Assembly (NCBI RefSeq): GCF_900113115.1
Contig: NZ_FOOF01000019.1
Location: 62,001-126,000 of the forward strand
Direction: 5' to 3'
Length of the DNA stretch: 64,000 nucleotides
Origin: Duganella sp. CF458
GTDB taxonomy: Bacteria; Pseudomonadota; Gammaproteobacteria; Burkholderiales; Burkholderiaceae_D
The translations under genes were made by a program, and so were the position numbers. The notes beneath the pieces were generated by a model that was not told the origin of the DNA, ran no database searches, and saw only the letters and a program-made list of their open reading frames with translations. The stretch's first letter is position 1; every line of letters starts with the position of its first letter. Positions 32,836 through 41,483 of this stretch are shown here, in pieces.

Positions 32836-34518
32836 ATGAACCGTTTCGACACGCACGAGGTTTTCAACCAGGTGAGTCCGTTCGTGAACGTCAACTTGTT
32901 CACATGCGACACCGCCTTGCGCGAAGCGCTGGAGCGCGAGGGCGGGGCGTTTGCCACTGCCTCACTGATGGAGCTGGGCGCGGAACTGGGCACCGCCGAG
33001 ATGCAGGAACTGGCCCGGCAAGCCAACGAACACCCGCCTTCCCTCAAGAATTTCGACCGCGCCGGACACCGGATCGACGAGATCGAATTCCACCCCGCCT
33101 GGCACAAGCTAATGGAGCAAATGATTGCGGCCGGCGCCCATGCCTCGCCGTGGGAAGGCAAGCATCAGCATCATGGCGCCCAAGTGGCGCGCGCGGCCCG
33201 CTATATCCTGTTCGGACAAGTCGAAAACGGTGCCCAGTGCCCGATCACCATGACCTACGCCAGCGTCCCGGCACTGCGCCAAAGCCCCGGCCTCGCCGCG
33301 CGCTGGCTGCCGAAAATCCTGTCGCGTGTATACGATCCGAGCCCTCGGCCGATCGACGAAAAACGCGGCGCGCTGATTGGCATGGGCATGACGGAGAAGC
33401 AGGGCGGTTCCGACCTGCGCGCCAACACCACCCAAGCCGAAGCGGTTCCGGGCGATGAAATACGCACCCTGTTCGGTGCCGACAGCGAACCCGTCTACCG
33501 CCTGACCGGCCACAAATGGTTCTTCTCCGCGCCGCAATGCGATGCCCACCTGGTGCTGGCCCAGGCCGGCGATGCGGGCTTGAGCTGCTTCCTGGTACCG
33601 CGCTTCCTGCCCGATGGCGTGCGCAACCAGGTGCGCATACAGCGCCTGAAGGAAAAGTTGGGGAACAAGTCGAATGCATCGTCCGAAGTTGAATTCACCG
33701 GCGCCTATGGCTGGCTGCTTGGGCCGTTGGGGCGCGGCGTGCCGACCATCCTGGAAATGGGCAATCACACGCGGCTCGATTGTGTGCTTGGCACAGCCGG
33801 CATCATGCGCGCGGCATTGACCCAGGTGCTGCACCACGCGCGCCGCCGCAGCGCCTTCGGCAAGCCCCTGTCCGAGCAGCCCTTGATGCAGAACGTGCTG
33901 GCCGATCTGGCGCTGGAATCGGAAGCGGCCACCGTTTTCGCGATGCGCCTGGCGCGCTGCTTCGATCACCTGGATAACCCATCGGAAGCCTTGCTGGCGC
34001 GGCTGTTGACGCCAGCCGGCAAATACTGGATCTGCAAGCGCGGCCCCGGCTTTGGCGCCGAGGCGATGGAAGTGCTGGGCGGCAGCGGCTATGTCGAGGA
34101 AAGTTCGCTGGCCCGTCTGTATCGCGAGTTGCCGGTCAACTCAATCTGGGAGGGTTCCGGCAACGTGATGTGCCTGGATTTGCTGCGCGCCCTGTCGAAA
34201 TCCGGCCAGGCGCTGGAAGTACTGGCGGCCGAACTGGGTGAGGGCAGCCACGCCGATCCCGAATATGTGCGATACACCAGCCAACTGCTGGCCGACTTGC
34301 CCAAAGCCCGCGAAGACGAGTTCGGCGCGCGCCAACTGGCCGAGCGCGTCGTGCTGGCGTTGCAGGCCGGTTTGCTGCTGCGCCATGCCCCCGCTTTTGT
34401 CAGCTCCGCCTTTGTCGCCAGCCGCCTGGCCCGCGGGCCGGGCGGCGCGTATGGCCGGTTGCCGGCGGGAACAAACTGTGAAGCCATTCTACAGCGGGCG
34501 CTGGTGGAAAACGCCTGA
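32836..34518 (+). CDS. aidB: AidB-type acyl-CoA dehydrogenase
   Basis: A 560-aa flavoprotein of the AidB branch. The N-terminal HEVFNQVSPFVNVNLF is typical of the AidB adaptive domain. MGMTEKQGGSDLRANTT is the acyl-CoA dehydrogenase FAD signature, and the fatty-acid-dehydrogenase core runs to about 440, with LGGSGYVEES and EGSGNVMCLDLLRAL. The last 120 residues correspond to the AidB DNA-binding/tetramerisation region. AidB protects DNA during alkylation stress in E. coli. GGAG lies 8 bp before the ATG. It is divergent from the PAS-GGDEF-EAL gene; the 247-bp gap between them shows no further gene. Confidence 0.92.
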   Translation: MNRFDTHEVFNQVSPFVNVNLFTCDTALREALEREGGAFATASLMELGAELGTAEMQELARQANEHPPSLKNFDRAGHRIDEIEFHPAWHKLMEQMIAAGAHASPWEGKHQHHGAQVARAARYILFGQVENGAQCPITMTYASVPALRQSPGLAARWLPKILSRVYDPSPRPIDEKRGALIGMGMTEKQGGSDLRANTTQAEAVPGDEIRTLFGADSEPVYRLTGHKWFFSAPQCDAHLVLAQAGDAGLSCFLVPRFLPDGVRNQVRIQRLKEKLGNKSNASSEVEFTGAYGWLLGPLGRGVPTILEMGNHTRLDCVLGTAGIMRAALTQVLHHARRRSAFGKPLSEQPLMQNVLADLALESEAATVFAMRLARCFDHLDNPSEALLARLLTPAGKYWICKRGPGFGAEAMEVLGGSGYVEESSLARLYRELPVNSIWEGSGNVMCLDLLRALSKSGQALEVLAAELGEGSHADPEYVRYTSQLLADLPKAREDEFGARQLAERVVLALQAGLLLRHAPAFVSSAFVASRLARGPGGAYGRLPAGTNCEAILQRALVENA

Positions 34519-34563
34519 GGCTGGGATAATGCGCGCAATTGAACGAATTTATTCCTAATTGAC

Positions 34564-35214
34564 ATGAAACAAGACCCGCGCTTCCCCAACCTGTTCATTA
34601 CCGACCACCCGCTGATCCAGCACAAGCTGAGCCATATGCGCGACAAGGCGACGTCCACGCGCACCTTCCGCGAGCTGCTGAAAGAGATCACGCTGCTGAT
34701 GGGTTACGAGATCACCCGTGACCTGCCGCTGACCACGCGCGAGATCGAGACCCCGCTGCAAACCATCCAGGCGCCGGTGATCGCCGGCCGCAAACTGGCC
34801 GTGGTACCGATCCTGCGTGCCGGCGTGGGCATGAGCGATGGCCTGCTGAACCTGGTGCCGTCCGCACGGGTCGGCCATATCGGCGTGTTCCGCGATCCGG
34901 ACACCCACCAACCGGTGGAGTACCTGGTGCGCCTGCCGGACCTGGCCGACCGTACCTTCATCCTGTGCGACCCGATGGTCGCGACCGGTAACTCGGCCGT
35001 GCATGCGGTCGACGTGCTGAAAAAACGCGGCGTCCCCGACGACCAGATCATCTTCCTGGCCCTGGTCGCGGCGCCGGAAGGCATCGAAGTGTTCCAGAAA
35101 TCGCACCCAAACGTGAAGATTTTCTGCGCCTCCCTGGATTCCCACCTCAACGACCACGCCTACATCATTCCTGGCCTGGGCGACGCGGGCGACCGCATCT
35201 TCGGCACTAAATAA
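34564..35214 (+). CDS. upp: Uracil phosphoribosyltransferase
   Basis: A 216-aa salvage enzyme making UMP from uracil and PRPP. The PRPP-binding motif is ILCDPMVATGNSA (about 138-150). VPILRAGVGMSDGLL lies upstream, and IPGLGDAGDRIFG is the C-terminal uracil-binding hallmark. The length (about 208-216) is normal. There is a 45-bp gap after aidB without an obvious terminator. Its stop is 3 bp before the Hpt gene. Confidence 0.96.
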   Translation: MKQDPRFPNLFITDHPLIQHKLSHMRDKATSTRTFRELLKEITLLMGYEITRDLPLTTREIETPLQTIQAPVIAGRKLAVVPILRAGVGMSDGLLNLVPSARVGHIGVFRDPDTHQPVEYLVRLPDLADRTFILCDPMVATGNSAVHAVDVLKKRGVPDDQIIFLALVAAPEGIEVFQKSHPNVKIFCASLDSHLNDHAYIIPGLGDAGDRIFGTK

Positions 35215-35217
35215 GCC

Positions 35218-35571
35218 ATGGCGACTGCAGCCGACCCCGACTACCACGACCGGCTGCAAGCCCTGCGCGACAAGTATGCCGCCAGCGTTCCCGAACGCAT
35301 GGCGGCAATCCGCAACGCCCTGGTGCTATGCCAGGGCAGCCTGATCCCACCCCACATCGAGCAATTGCACCATGCACTGCACAGTGTGGCCGGCTCGGCC
35401 GGATCGTTTGGCCTGGCCGCCCTCGGCGACGAAGCGCGCCGCATCGAACAGATGGTGCGCGGCGTCATGGAAGCCGACGCCCCATGGCTCGGCATTGAAG
35501 CTGCGACGCATGCATTGTTGCAATGGGCCGACAAGGATTTTGGCGCAGGGAAAATTGCAGCGCACGATTGA
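35218..35571 (+). CDS. Hpt-domain phosphotransfer protein
   Basis: A 117-aa helical protein. LHHALHSVAGSAGSFGL around residue 55 matches the histidine phosphotransfer motif (H-x-x-K-G-S-A-x-x-x-G). The His in ALHSVAG is the likely phosphoacceptor, and the usual Lys after it is replaced by Ala. It would shuttle phosphate between a hybrid kinase and a response regulator. It sits 3 bp after upp, so it is probably cotranscribed. No kinase is adjacent. Confidence 0.75.
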   Translation: MATAADPDYHDRLQALRDKYAASVPERMAAIRNALVLCQGSLIPPHIEQLHHALHSVAGSAGSFGLAALGDEARRIEQMVRGVMEADAPWLGIEAATHALLQWADKDFGAGKIAAHD

Positions 35572-35582
35572 TATTTATCAAA

Positions 35583-35600
35583 CAAGATTGATAAATCTTG
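35583..35600 (+). promoter_or_regulatory. Inverted repeat in the cspA upstream region
   Basis: CAAGATT, GATA and AATCTTG form perfect 7-bp arms around 4 nt. It lies just after the Hpt stop and 170 bp before cspA. No T-run follows, so it is either a weak terminator/hairpin or a protein-binding dyad. Confidence 0.35.
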
Positions 35601-35685
35601 TCTATAGTTAGCCATACATGTTCGGGACCTGTTGGCACGAAGTGAATTAATTTTCATCGCGACGTGTTTTTAGCAGGTATTTCGG

Positions 35686-35691
35686 TATAAT
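35686..35691 (+). promoter_or_regulatory. -10 element of the cspA promoter
   Basis: A perfect TATAAT preceded by GG. Transcription from here would give a 5' leader of about 70-75 nt before cspA. Long leaders are typical of cold-shock genes, where they act as RNA thermosensors. The -35 is poor. Confidence 0.5.
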
Positions 35692-35770
35692 GGCGGATCG
35701 TTTAGATTCAGGCGACTGGGTTCAAACGGTATCACGGGCGTAAGCTCATTTAACTGTAATAGGAATTGTA

Positions 35771-35974
35771 ATGGCAACTGGTATCGTAAAATGGTTCAAC
35801 GACGCAAAGGGTTTTGGCTTCATTACCCCTGATGAAGGCGGCGAAGATCTGTTTGCTCACTTCTCGGCTATCCAAAGCAACGGCTTCAAGTCGCTGCAGG
35901 AAAACCAACGCGTGTCCTTCGACGTGACCTCCGGCCCAAAAGGCAAGCAGGCGTCGAACATCCAGCCTCTGTAA
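35771..35974 (+). CDS. cspA: Cold-shock protein CspA family
   Basis: A 67-aa single OB-fold RNA chaperone. RNP1 is KGFGFITP and RNP2 is DLFAHFSAI. The N-terminus MATGIVKWFNDAKGFG is diagnostic. Length is normal. AGGA precedes the ATG, and a strong terminator follows at 35995-36025, so it is monocistronic. Confidence 0.97.
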   Translation: MATGIVKWFNDAKGFGFITPDEGGEDLFAHFSAIQSNGFKSLQENQRVSFDVTSGPKGKQASNIQPL

Positions 35975-35994
35975 TCGAGACGGATCAAAACGAT

Positions 35995-36025
35995 AAAAAA
36001 TCCTCCGATTCGGGGGATTTTTTTT
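35995..36025 (+). terminator. Rho-independent terminator of cspA
   Basis: AAAAAATCC-T-CCG pairs with CGG-G-GGATTTTTT around an ATT loop and ends in a run of eight T or more. Confidence 0.9.
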
Positions 36026-36042
36026 CGTCCCTACGCTTCAGC

Positions 36043-36082
36043 CCGTGTCCCACCATGGGGTCACACCCGTTTCGGGACACGG
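36043..36082. terminator. Long hairpin at the 3' end of the LysR gene
   Basis: CCGTGTCCC (36043-36051) and GGGACACGG (36074-36082) form a perfect 9-bp stem around 22 nt. It ends 2 bp before the LysR stop on the other strand. There is no T-run. It is probably a transcription stop or mRNA-stabilising hairpin for the minus-strand gene. Confidence 0.5.
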
Positions 36083-36084
36083 CC

Positions 36085-36990
36085 TCAGCCTTTGCGCCAG
36101 TAGCCCGGCTGGGCGTAGGTGTGGCGCAGGAAATCGACGAAGGCACGGATGCGGAAGGGCAGATGGCGCCGTTGTGCGAATACCGCGTAAATATCGTTTC
36201 CGGGCGCCGAATATTCGTTGAGCACCGGCTTTAAACGTCCCGCTTCAATATCCGCGCCAACTTCCCACATTGAGCGCCAGGCCAGGCCTTTCCCGGCCAA
36301 TACCCAATCGTGCAATACCGCGCCGTCGTTGCAGCTCATATTGCCCGCAATTTTCAGCGTCACGTTCTTATCGCCCTCGCGGAAGGTCCAGCCGCGCTGG
36401 CTGCCTTCGCTGCTGATGGTCATGCAATTGTGCCTGGACAGGTCGTCCAGCGCCTGCGGTACGCCATGACGTTTAAGGTAAGCCGGCGTGCCGACCACCA
36501 CGCGGTGATTATCCGCCAGCTTCACGCTCACCAGGTTGGAGTCCGACATCGAGGCAATGCGTATCGCCACGTCCACGCCTTCGCCAATCAAATCCACCAC
36601 GCGGTCGTTCAGGTTCAATGTCACCGCCACGTCACGGTGCTCCGCTAAAAAGGAGGGGACCAAGGGCGCGACGTGCAATCGTCCGAAACCGGCCGGCGCG
36701 GAAATCATCAGGTGGCCCGTGGCGCGCGCGCTACGTTCCGCAACCGCAGCTTCCGCGCTTTCCAGTTCGACCAGAATGCGTTGGCAATCCTCAAGGAAGG
36801 CGGCGCCTTCGTCCGTCAGCGCCAGCTTGCGCGTGGTACGCTGGAGTAGTTTGACGCCAAGGCGTTGCTCCAGCGCGTCGAGGCGGCGCCCGATAACGGC
36901 GGGCGCGATGCCTTCCGCGCGCGCTGCCGCCGACAAGCTGCCGCGGTTGACCACTTCTACAAAGGTGGAGATTTGCCTGAACTGACCCAT
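36085..36990 (-). CDS. LysR-family transcriptional regulator
   Basis: A 301-aa protein. The N-terminal winged helix (about 1-60) has FRQISTFVEVVNRGSLSAAA and the recognition-helix region VIGRRLDALEQRLGVKLLQR. The effector domain covers about 90-295. It is divergently transcribed from aceB, and three copies of an 8-mer lie in the shared intergenic region, so it very likely controls aceB. The effector cannot be read from sequence; glyoxylate or a related metabolite would fit the context. Confidence 0.9.
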   Translation of the reverse strand: MGQFRQISTFVEVVNRGSLSAAARAEGIAPAVIGRRLDALEQRLGVKLLQRTTRKLALTDEGAAFLEDCQRILVELESAEAAVAERSARATGHLMISAPAGFGRLHVAPLVPSFLAEHRDVAVTLNLNDRVVDLIGEGVDVAIRIASMSDSNLVSVKLADNHRVVVGTPAYLKRHGVPQALDDLSRHNCMTISSEGSQRGWTFREGDKNVTLKIAGNMSCNDGAVLHDWVLAGKGLAWRSMWEVGADIEAGRLKPVLNEYSAPGNDIYAVFAQRRHLPFRIRAFVDFLRHTYAQPGYWRKG

Positions 36991-37004
36991 AAGACCTCAT
37001 TTAT

Positions 37005-37059
37005 GACTAAAACGCACAGATGAAGTGCTTTTTAGTCTTGTTTCTCTATGTTTTTAGTC
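37005..37059. promoter_or_regulatory. Operator-like array in the LysR/aceB intergenic region
   Basis: GACTAAAA at 37005-37012 is followed by its inverse TTTTAGTC at 37030-37037 and again at 37052-37059. The two direct copies start 22 bp apart, about two helical turns. A pair of inverted sites plus an extra direct site next to the aceB promoter is what a tetrameric LysR-type regulator would use. Confidence 0.65.
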
Positions 37060-37114
37060 AATATACTGGAAAACATCCAATCACAACACTAATCATCATT
37101 CACGGAGAAAGACC

Positions 37115-38704
37115 ATGAGCATCACTCTGCCAGCAGGTATGCAAATCACAGGAGAAATCAAGCCAGGTTTCGAACGCGTGCTGACCCCGGAAGCACTGGC
37201 CCTGGTGGCCAAGCTGAGCCGCGAATTCGAACCGCGCCGCCAGGCACTGCTGGCCAAGCGCGTTGAGCGCGCCAAGCGCCTGGATGCCGGCGAGCGTCCG
37301 GACTTCCTGGCCGAGACCGCCCATGTCCGCAACGGCGACTGGAAGATCGCTCCTATTCCGAAGGCCCTGGAATGCCGCCGTGTTGAAATCACCGGCCCGG
37401 TCGATCGCAAGATGGTCATCAACGCGCTGAACTCCGGCGCGGACTCCTACATGACCGACTTCGAGGATTCCAATTCCCCGAACTGGGACAACCAGATCTC
37501 CGGCCAGATCAATATGCAGGACGCGGTCCGCAAGACCATCTCGCTGGAACAGAACGGCAAGTCCTACAAGCTGAACGAAAAGACCGCCACCCTGGTGGTG
37601 CGTCCACGCGGCTGGCACCTGGACGAAAAACATGTCACCGTCGACGGCAAGCGTGTTTCGGGCGGCATCTTCGATTTCGCCCTGTTCATGGTCCACAACG
37701 CGAAAGAGCAGCTGGCACGCGGCGCCGGCCCATACTTCTACCTGCCGAAGATGGAATCGCACCTGGAAGCCCGCCTGTGGAACGACATCTTCGTGATGAC
37801 CCAGAATGAACTGGGCCTGCCGCAAGGCACCGTTAAAGCCACCGTGCTGATCGAAACCATCCTGGCCGCGTTCGAGATGGACGAAATCCTGTACGAACTG
37901 CGCGAACACAGCTCCGGCCTGAACGCCGGCCGTTGGGACTACATCTTCAGCTGCATCAAGAAATTCAAGCTGGACAAGGACTTCTGCCTGGCCGACCGCG
38001 CCAAGGTCACCATGACTTCGCCGTTCATGCGCGCATACGCGCTGCTGCTGCTGAAGACCTGCCACAAGCGCAATGCCCCGGCAATTGGCGGCATGGCTGC
38101 GCTGATCCCGATCAAGAACGATCCGGAAAAGAACGAAGTGGCGATGGGCGGCGTGCGCAACGACAAGGCGCGTGATGCAACCGACGGTTACGACGGCGGC
38201 TGGGTGGCGCACCCAGGCCTGGTGGAACTGGCCATGGGCGAGTTCAAGAAAGTGCTGGGCGATGCGCCGAACCAGATCGCCAAACAGCGTCCGGACGTGG
38301 AAGTTACCGCAGCCGAGCTGCTGGACTTCAAGCCGGAAGCGCCGATCACCGAGGCCGGCCTGCGCTACAACATCAACGTCGGCATCCACTACCTGGGCAG
38401 CTGGCTGAATGGCAACGGCTGCGTGCCGATCCATAACCTGATGGAAGATGCGGCGACTGCTGAAATTTCGCGCTCGCAGGTGTGGCAGTGGATTCGCTCG
38501 TCGAAAGGCGTACTGGAAGATGGCCGCAAGGTTAGCGCGGACATGGTGCGTGCGATGATTTCCGAGGAACTGCCGAAGGTGAAAGCCAGCGCTCCGGACG
38601 GCTCCACGCCGGCATACGATCGCGCCGCGCAAATCTTCGAGGAGATGTCGACGTCGGAAGCGTTTGAAGAATTCCTGACGCTGCCGCTGTACGAAGAAAT
38701 CTAA
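37115..38704 (+). CDS. aceB: Malate synthase A
   Basis: A 529-aa glyoxylate-shunt enzyme that condenses glyoxylate with acetyl-CoA to malate. The TIM-barrel core has DFEDSNSPNW, VVRPRGWHLDEKH, KMESHLEARLWND, the catalytic-region LIETILAAFEMDEILYELRE and GRWDYIFSCIKKF. The length matches the A isoform. GGAGAAAG precedes the ATG. It is divergent from the LysR gene and ends at a hairpin. isocitrate lyase is not in the window. Confidence 0.97.
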   Translation: MSITLPAGMQITGEIKPGFERVLTPEALALVAKLSREFEPRRQALLAKRVERAKRLDAGERPDFLAETAHVRNGDWKIAPIPKALECRRVEITGPVDRKMVINALNSGADSYMTDFEDSNSPNWDNQISGQINMQDAVRKTISLEQNGKSYKLNEKTATLVVRPRGWHLDEKHVTVDGKRVSGGIFDFALFMVHNAKEQLARGAGPYFYLPKMESHLEARLWNDIFVMTQNELGLPQGTVKATVLIETILAAFEMDEILYELREHSSGLNAGRWDYIFSCIKKFKLDKDFCLADRAKVTMTSPFMRAYALLLLKTCHKRNAPAIGGMAALIPIKNDPEKNEVAMGGVRNDKARDATDGYDGGWVAHPGLVELAMGEFKKVLGDAPNQIAKQRPDVEVTAAELLDFKPEAPITEAGLRYNINVGIHYLGSWLNGNGCVPIHNLMEDAATAEISRSQVWQWIRSSKGVLEDGRKVSADMVRAMISEELPKVKASAPDGSTPAYDRAAQIFEEMSTSEAFEEFLTLPLYEEI

Positions 38705-38723
38705 ACCGCTGACCCTTCCAGTG

Positions 38724-38752
38724 CGGTGTCTGACCCCGTGGGTCAGACACCG
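38724..38752. terminator. GTGTCTGACC-type hairpin between aceB and the convergent isomerase gene
   Basis: A perfect 12-bp stem (38724-38735 with 38741-38752) around CCGTG lies in the 50-bp gap between the convergent genes. There is no long T-run. Elements of this form seem common between genes in this bacterial family (recollection, not checked) and probably act as bidirectional terminators. Confidence 0.65.
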
Positions 38753-38754
38753 GT

Positions 38755-39405
38755 TTACCGGTTCTGACGCGAAGCCAGCGGAGGCCTGTCCAGAAAGTCC
38801 TGCAAACGGACCTCGTCAATACGATGGCCCGCAATCCGCCGCAGCAGGCTTTCGATGCGGTCCGCGCCCCAGAACAATTCCCCTTCATAGACGAAGCTCG
38901 GCACGCCAAAAATGCCATCGTTGATGGCCTGCTCGGTCGCACGCGCCAATTCCGCCTTCACTTCCGGCGTTCCCGCCGCAGCGACAAGCGCCTCCCCATC
39001 CAGCCCGCAATCCCGCGCCACGCGCGCCAGCACGCTGAAATCCTGCGCATCCTGCCCCTGTTCCCATGTGGCGGCCATCACAGCGGTCACAAACGCAATC
39101 CGCTCTGCACGGCCGGCAATCGCGGTCGCAACGCGCAGCATCGGCAATGGATTGAAGGGATGCCCCGGCGGCCCCACAAACTCCAACCCATGCGCCGACG
39201 CTTGCCGCATCACATCGCGGAAAGTCAGCACGCGTTTCGCCGGCACCTCCGCCGGCCCCACCAAGCCATGCTTGTTCAACATCGCTGCAAACAAAACAGG
39301 CACCATTTCAAGCTGCACGCCCGCCGCCTCAATGCGGGCAATCTGCTTGGTTGCCAGCCAGACGAATGGGCTGATGGGATCAACGTACATGCGGACGGTT
39401 TGCAT
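38755..39405 (-). CDS. DsbA-fold 2-hydroxychromene-2-carboxylate isomerase-like protein
   Basis: A 216-aa thioredoxin/DsbA-fold protein of the kappa-GST/HCCA isomerase family. VDPISPFVWLA at the N-terminus replaces the DsbA CxxC with Ser-Pro, and GIFGVPSFVYEGELFWGADRIE near the C-terminus is the family's second signature. It is probably a glutathione-dependent isomerase acting on aromatic degradation intermediates; the true substrate is unknown. AAGGAGA lies before the ATG at 39405. It is cotranscribed with gloB (13-bp gap). Confidence 0.87.
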   Translation of the reverse strand: MQTVRMYVDPISPFVWLATKQIARIEAAGVQLEMVPVLFAAMLNKHGLVGPAEVPAKRVLTFRDVMRQASAHGLEFVGPPGHPFNPLPMLRVATAIAGRAERIAFVTAVMAATWEQGQDAQDFSVLARVARDCGLDGEALVAAAGTPEVKAELARATEQAINDGIFGVPSFVYEGELFWGADRIESLLRRIAGHRIDEVRLQDFLDRPPLASRQNR

Positions 39406-39418
39406 AGTTCTCCTTAGA

Positions 39419-40204
39419 TTAGAAGGTATTCTTCCACTCCCTTAGCGCCGCGAAAACGGCAACTGGCGGTTCGCCGCCATGTAATTTGCCGGCCTCGCGT
39501 AAGCGGGAAGCGATTTCAGGCTCACGATAGCGCAGGAAAGGATTGGTCGCCCGTTCCAGGCCGATCGTGCTCGGCACGGTAGGCTGGCCGCGTTCCCGGG
39601 TTGCGGAATCGGCAGCCACGCGTGCGCACAGTGCCCCATTGCCCGGCTCCACTGCGCTGGCGAACCGCAGGTTGGACAGCGTATATTCATGGGCGCAGAA
39701 CACCTTGGTGGCCTCCGGCAGCCCAGCCAGTTTGCCCAGCGATCCGACCATCTGCTCGGGCGTGCCCTCGAACAGGCGCCCGCAACCGCCGGCAAACAGG
39801 GTGTCGCCGCAGAATACCCAAGGTTCGAGGCCATCGCGTACATAGGCGATATGGCCGAGGGTATGGCCCGGCACGTCCAGCACCCGTAGCGACAGGTCCA
39901 GCCCCGGCACTTCCACCCGGTCGCCTTCGCCCAGCGGTACGGTCACTGCTGCGATACCATCATGGCGGGGGCCGAAGACCGGCACCTGGAAGCGGGCCAA
40001 AAGCCCCGGTACGCCCCCGATATGGTCAGCATGGTGATGGGTGAGTAGAATGGCGGTAAGTGTCAGGCCGTGTTCCTGCAGGGCTGCAAGGATAGGCGCG
40101 GCGTCGCCGGGATCGACTGCCGCAGCGTTGCAGCCATCGTGGACCAGCCACAGGTAGTTATCCTTGAAGGCAGGAACGGTCAGAACGGAAACAGGTTTGC
40201 TCAT
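39419..40204 (-). CDS. gloB: Hydroxyacylglutathione hydrolase (glyoxalase II)
   Basis: A 261-aa metallo-beta-lactamase-fold enzyme that hydrolyses S-lactoylglutathione, the second step of methylglyoxal detoxification. The metal motif is THHHADHIGG, the further metal ligand lies in VPGHTLGHIAY, and CGDTLFAGGCGRLFEG and FCAHEYTLSNLRFA are glyoxalase II signatures. The ATG at 40204 gives the usual length. It is divergent from the methyltransferase, with only 20 bp between starts. Confidence 0.95.
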   Translation of the reverse strand: MSKPVSVLTVPAFKDNYLWLVHDGCNAAAVDPGDAAPILAALQEHGLTLTAILLTHHHADHIGGVPGLLARFQVPVFGPRHDGIAAVTVPLGEGDRVEVPGLDLSLRVLDVPGHTLGHIAYVRDGLEPWVFCGDTLFAGGCGRLFEGTPEQMVGSLGKLAGLPEATKVFCAHEYTLSNLRFASAVEPGNGALCARVAADSATRERGQPTVPSTIGLERATNPFLRYREPEIASRLREAGKLHGGEPPVAVFAALREWKNTF

Positions 40205-40224
40205 GGGCTCAATAAAGGCAATGC

Positions 40225-41004
40225 ATGGATAGCGCAACATCCGACGAATCCATTATAGCGTTCGACAAATGGCTGGAGACAGCGCCGGGTGCATACGTGC
40301 GTGCCTGGGAGCAGGCATGCCTGGACAAGATGGTGGCGGATATCTTCGGATTCAACGCCGTGCAGATCGGCATGCCGCAGATTGATGCGCTGGCAGCCAA
40401 CCGCATGCCGCATCAATGGCTTGCCGATATCCGCCTGCACCCGCGCCAATCGGGCGGCAATCGCGTGGTCGCGGTCACCTTGGACAGCGTGGAGCTGCCA
40501 TTTGCCACCAATAGCATGGACCTGGTCGTGCTGCCGCATGTGCTGGAATTCTCGGCGGAGCCGCACCAGGTGCTGCGTGAAGTGGAACGGGTGCTGATTC
40601 CCGAAGGCCAGGTGATCGTCTGCGGCTTCAATCCGGCCAGCTTGTGGGGATTGCGCCAGCTGAGCGGACGCCTGACCGGATCGCATTACCTGCCCAAAGC
40701 GGGGGAGTTCATCTCCATGCCGCGTATCAAAGACTGGCTAAAATTGCTGAATATGGGCGTCAGCCACACGCAGCTGGGTTGCTATGCGCCGGCCTGCCGC
40801 ACTGAACGCTGGCTGGCGCGCTACAACTTCATGGACCGCGCCGGCCCCAATTATTGGCCGTACTTCGGCGGGGTCTACATGGTGCAGGCGATCAAGCGCG
40901 TGAAAGGCATGCGCTTGATCGGCCCGGCCTGGAAACAGAAAACGGCCAAGGCGGGCGTACCCGTCCCGGCTGCCAACAAACACAAAGAAAGACTCGATGG
41001 ATAA
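40225..41004 (+). CDS. SAM-dependent methyltransferase (type 11)
   Basis: A 259-aa protein of the family found beside gloB and rnhA in many beta- and gammaproteobacteria. LPFATNSMDLVVLPHVLEFS and HQVLREVERVLIPEGQVIVCGFNP are the methyltransferase-11 post-I and motif III regions. The N-terminal glycine loop of a classical SAM site is weak (VQIGMPQID). The substrate is unknown. AAAGG lies 6-10 bp before the ATG. The 3' end overlaps rnhA by 8 bp. Confidence 0.85.
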   Translation: MDSATSDESIIAFDKWLETAPGAYVRAWEQACLDKMVADIFGFNAVQIGMPQIDALAANRMPHQWLADIRLHPRQSGGNRVVAVTLDSVELPFATNSMDLVVLPHVLEFSAEPHQVLREVERVLIPEGQVIVCGFNPASLWGLRQLSGRLTGSHYLPKAGEFISMPRIKDWLKLLNMGVSHTQLGCYAPACRTERWLARYNFMDRAGPNYWPYFGGVYMVQAIKRVKGMRLIGPAWKQKTAKAGVPVPAANKHKERLDG

Positions 41005-41437
41005 AGTAGAGATTTACACCGACGGCGCCTGCAAGGGCAATCCAGGCACCGGCGGTTGGGGCGCGCTGATGATCGCAGGCGACGCCAAGAAGGAAATGTT
41101 CGGCGGTGAGCTGAATACCACCAATAACCGCATGGAGTTGACTGCGGTGATCGAATCGCTGAAGGCGCTGAAGCGTCCATGCGAAGTGGTGCTGCACACC
41201 GACAGCCAGTACGTCCAGAAGGGTATCAGCGAATGGATCCACGGCTGGAAAGCGCGCGGCTGGAAGACTTCGACCAAGGAGCCGGTCAAGAACGCCGACC
41301 TGTGGCAGGCGCTGGACGCCGCGCAGGCCGTGCACACGGTGGATTGGCGCTGGGTGCGCGGCCACAATGGACATCCAGGCAACGAGCGCGCCGACCAACT
41401 GGCCAACCTGGGTGTGGAATCGGTTCGCCGCAAATAA
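40997..41437 (+). CDS. rnhA: Ribonuclease HI
   Basis: A 146-aa nuclease that cuts the RNA strand of RNA/DNA hybrids. The four catalytic acids are visible: the Asp of YTDGACKGNPG, the Glu of NRMELTAVIE, the Asp of HTDSQYV and the Asp of GNERADQLAN, with the mobile His in WRWVRGHNGHPG. It overlaps the methyltransferase gene by 8 bp and lies 46 bp before dnaQ. Confidence 0.96.
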   Translation: MDKVEIYTDGACKGNPGTGGWGALMIAGDAKKEMFGGELNTTNNRMELTAVIESLKALKRPCEVVLHTDSQYVQKGISEWIHGWKARGWKTSTKEPVKNADLWQALDAAQAVHTVDWRWVRGHNGHPGNERADQLANLGVESVRRK

Positions 41438-41483
41438 GGCCTGTTATACTTCGCCGCTTGCTACGAACACATTCGTGAAATTT

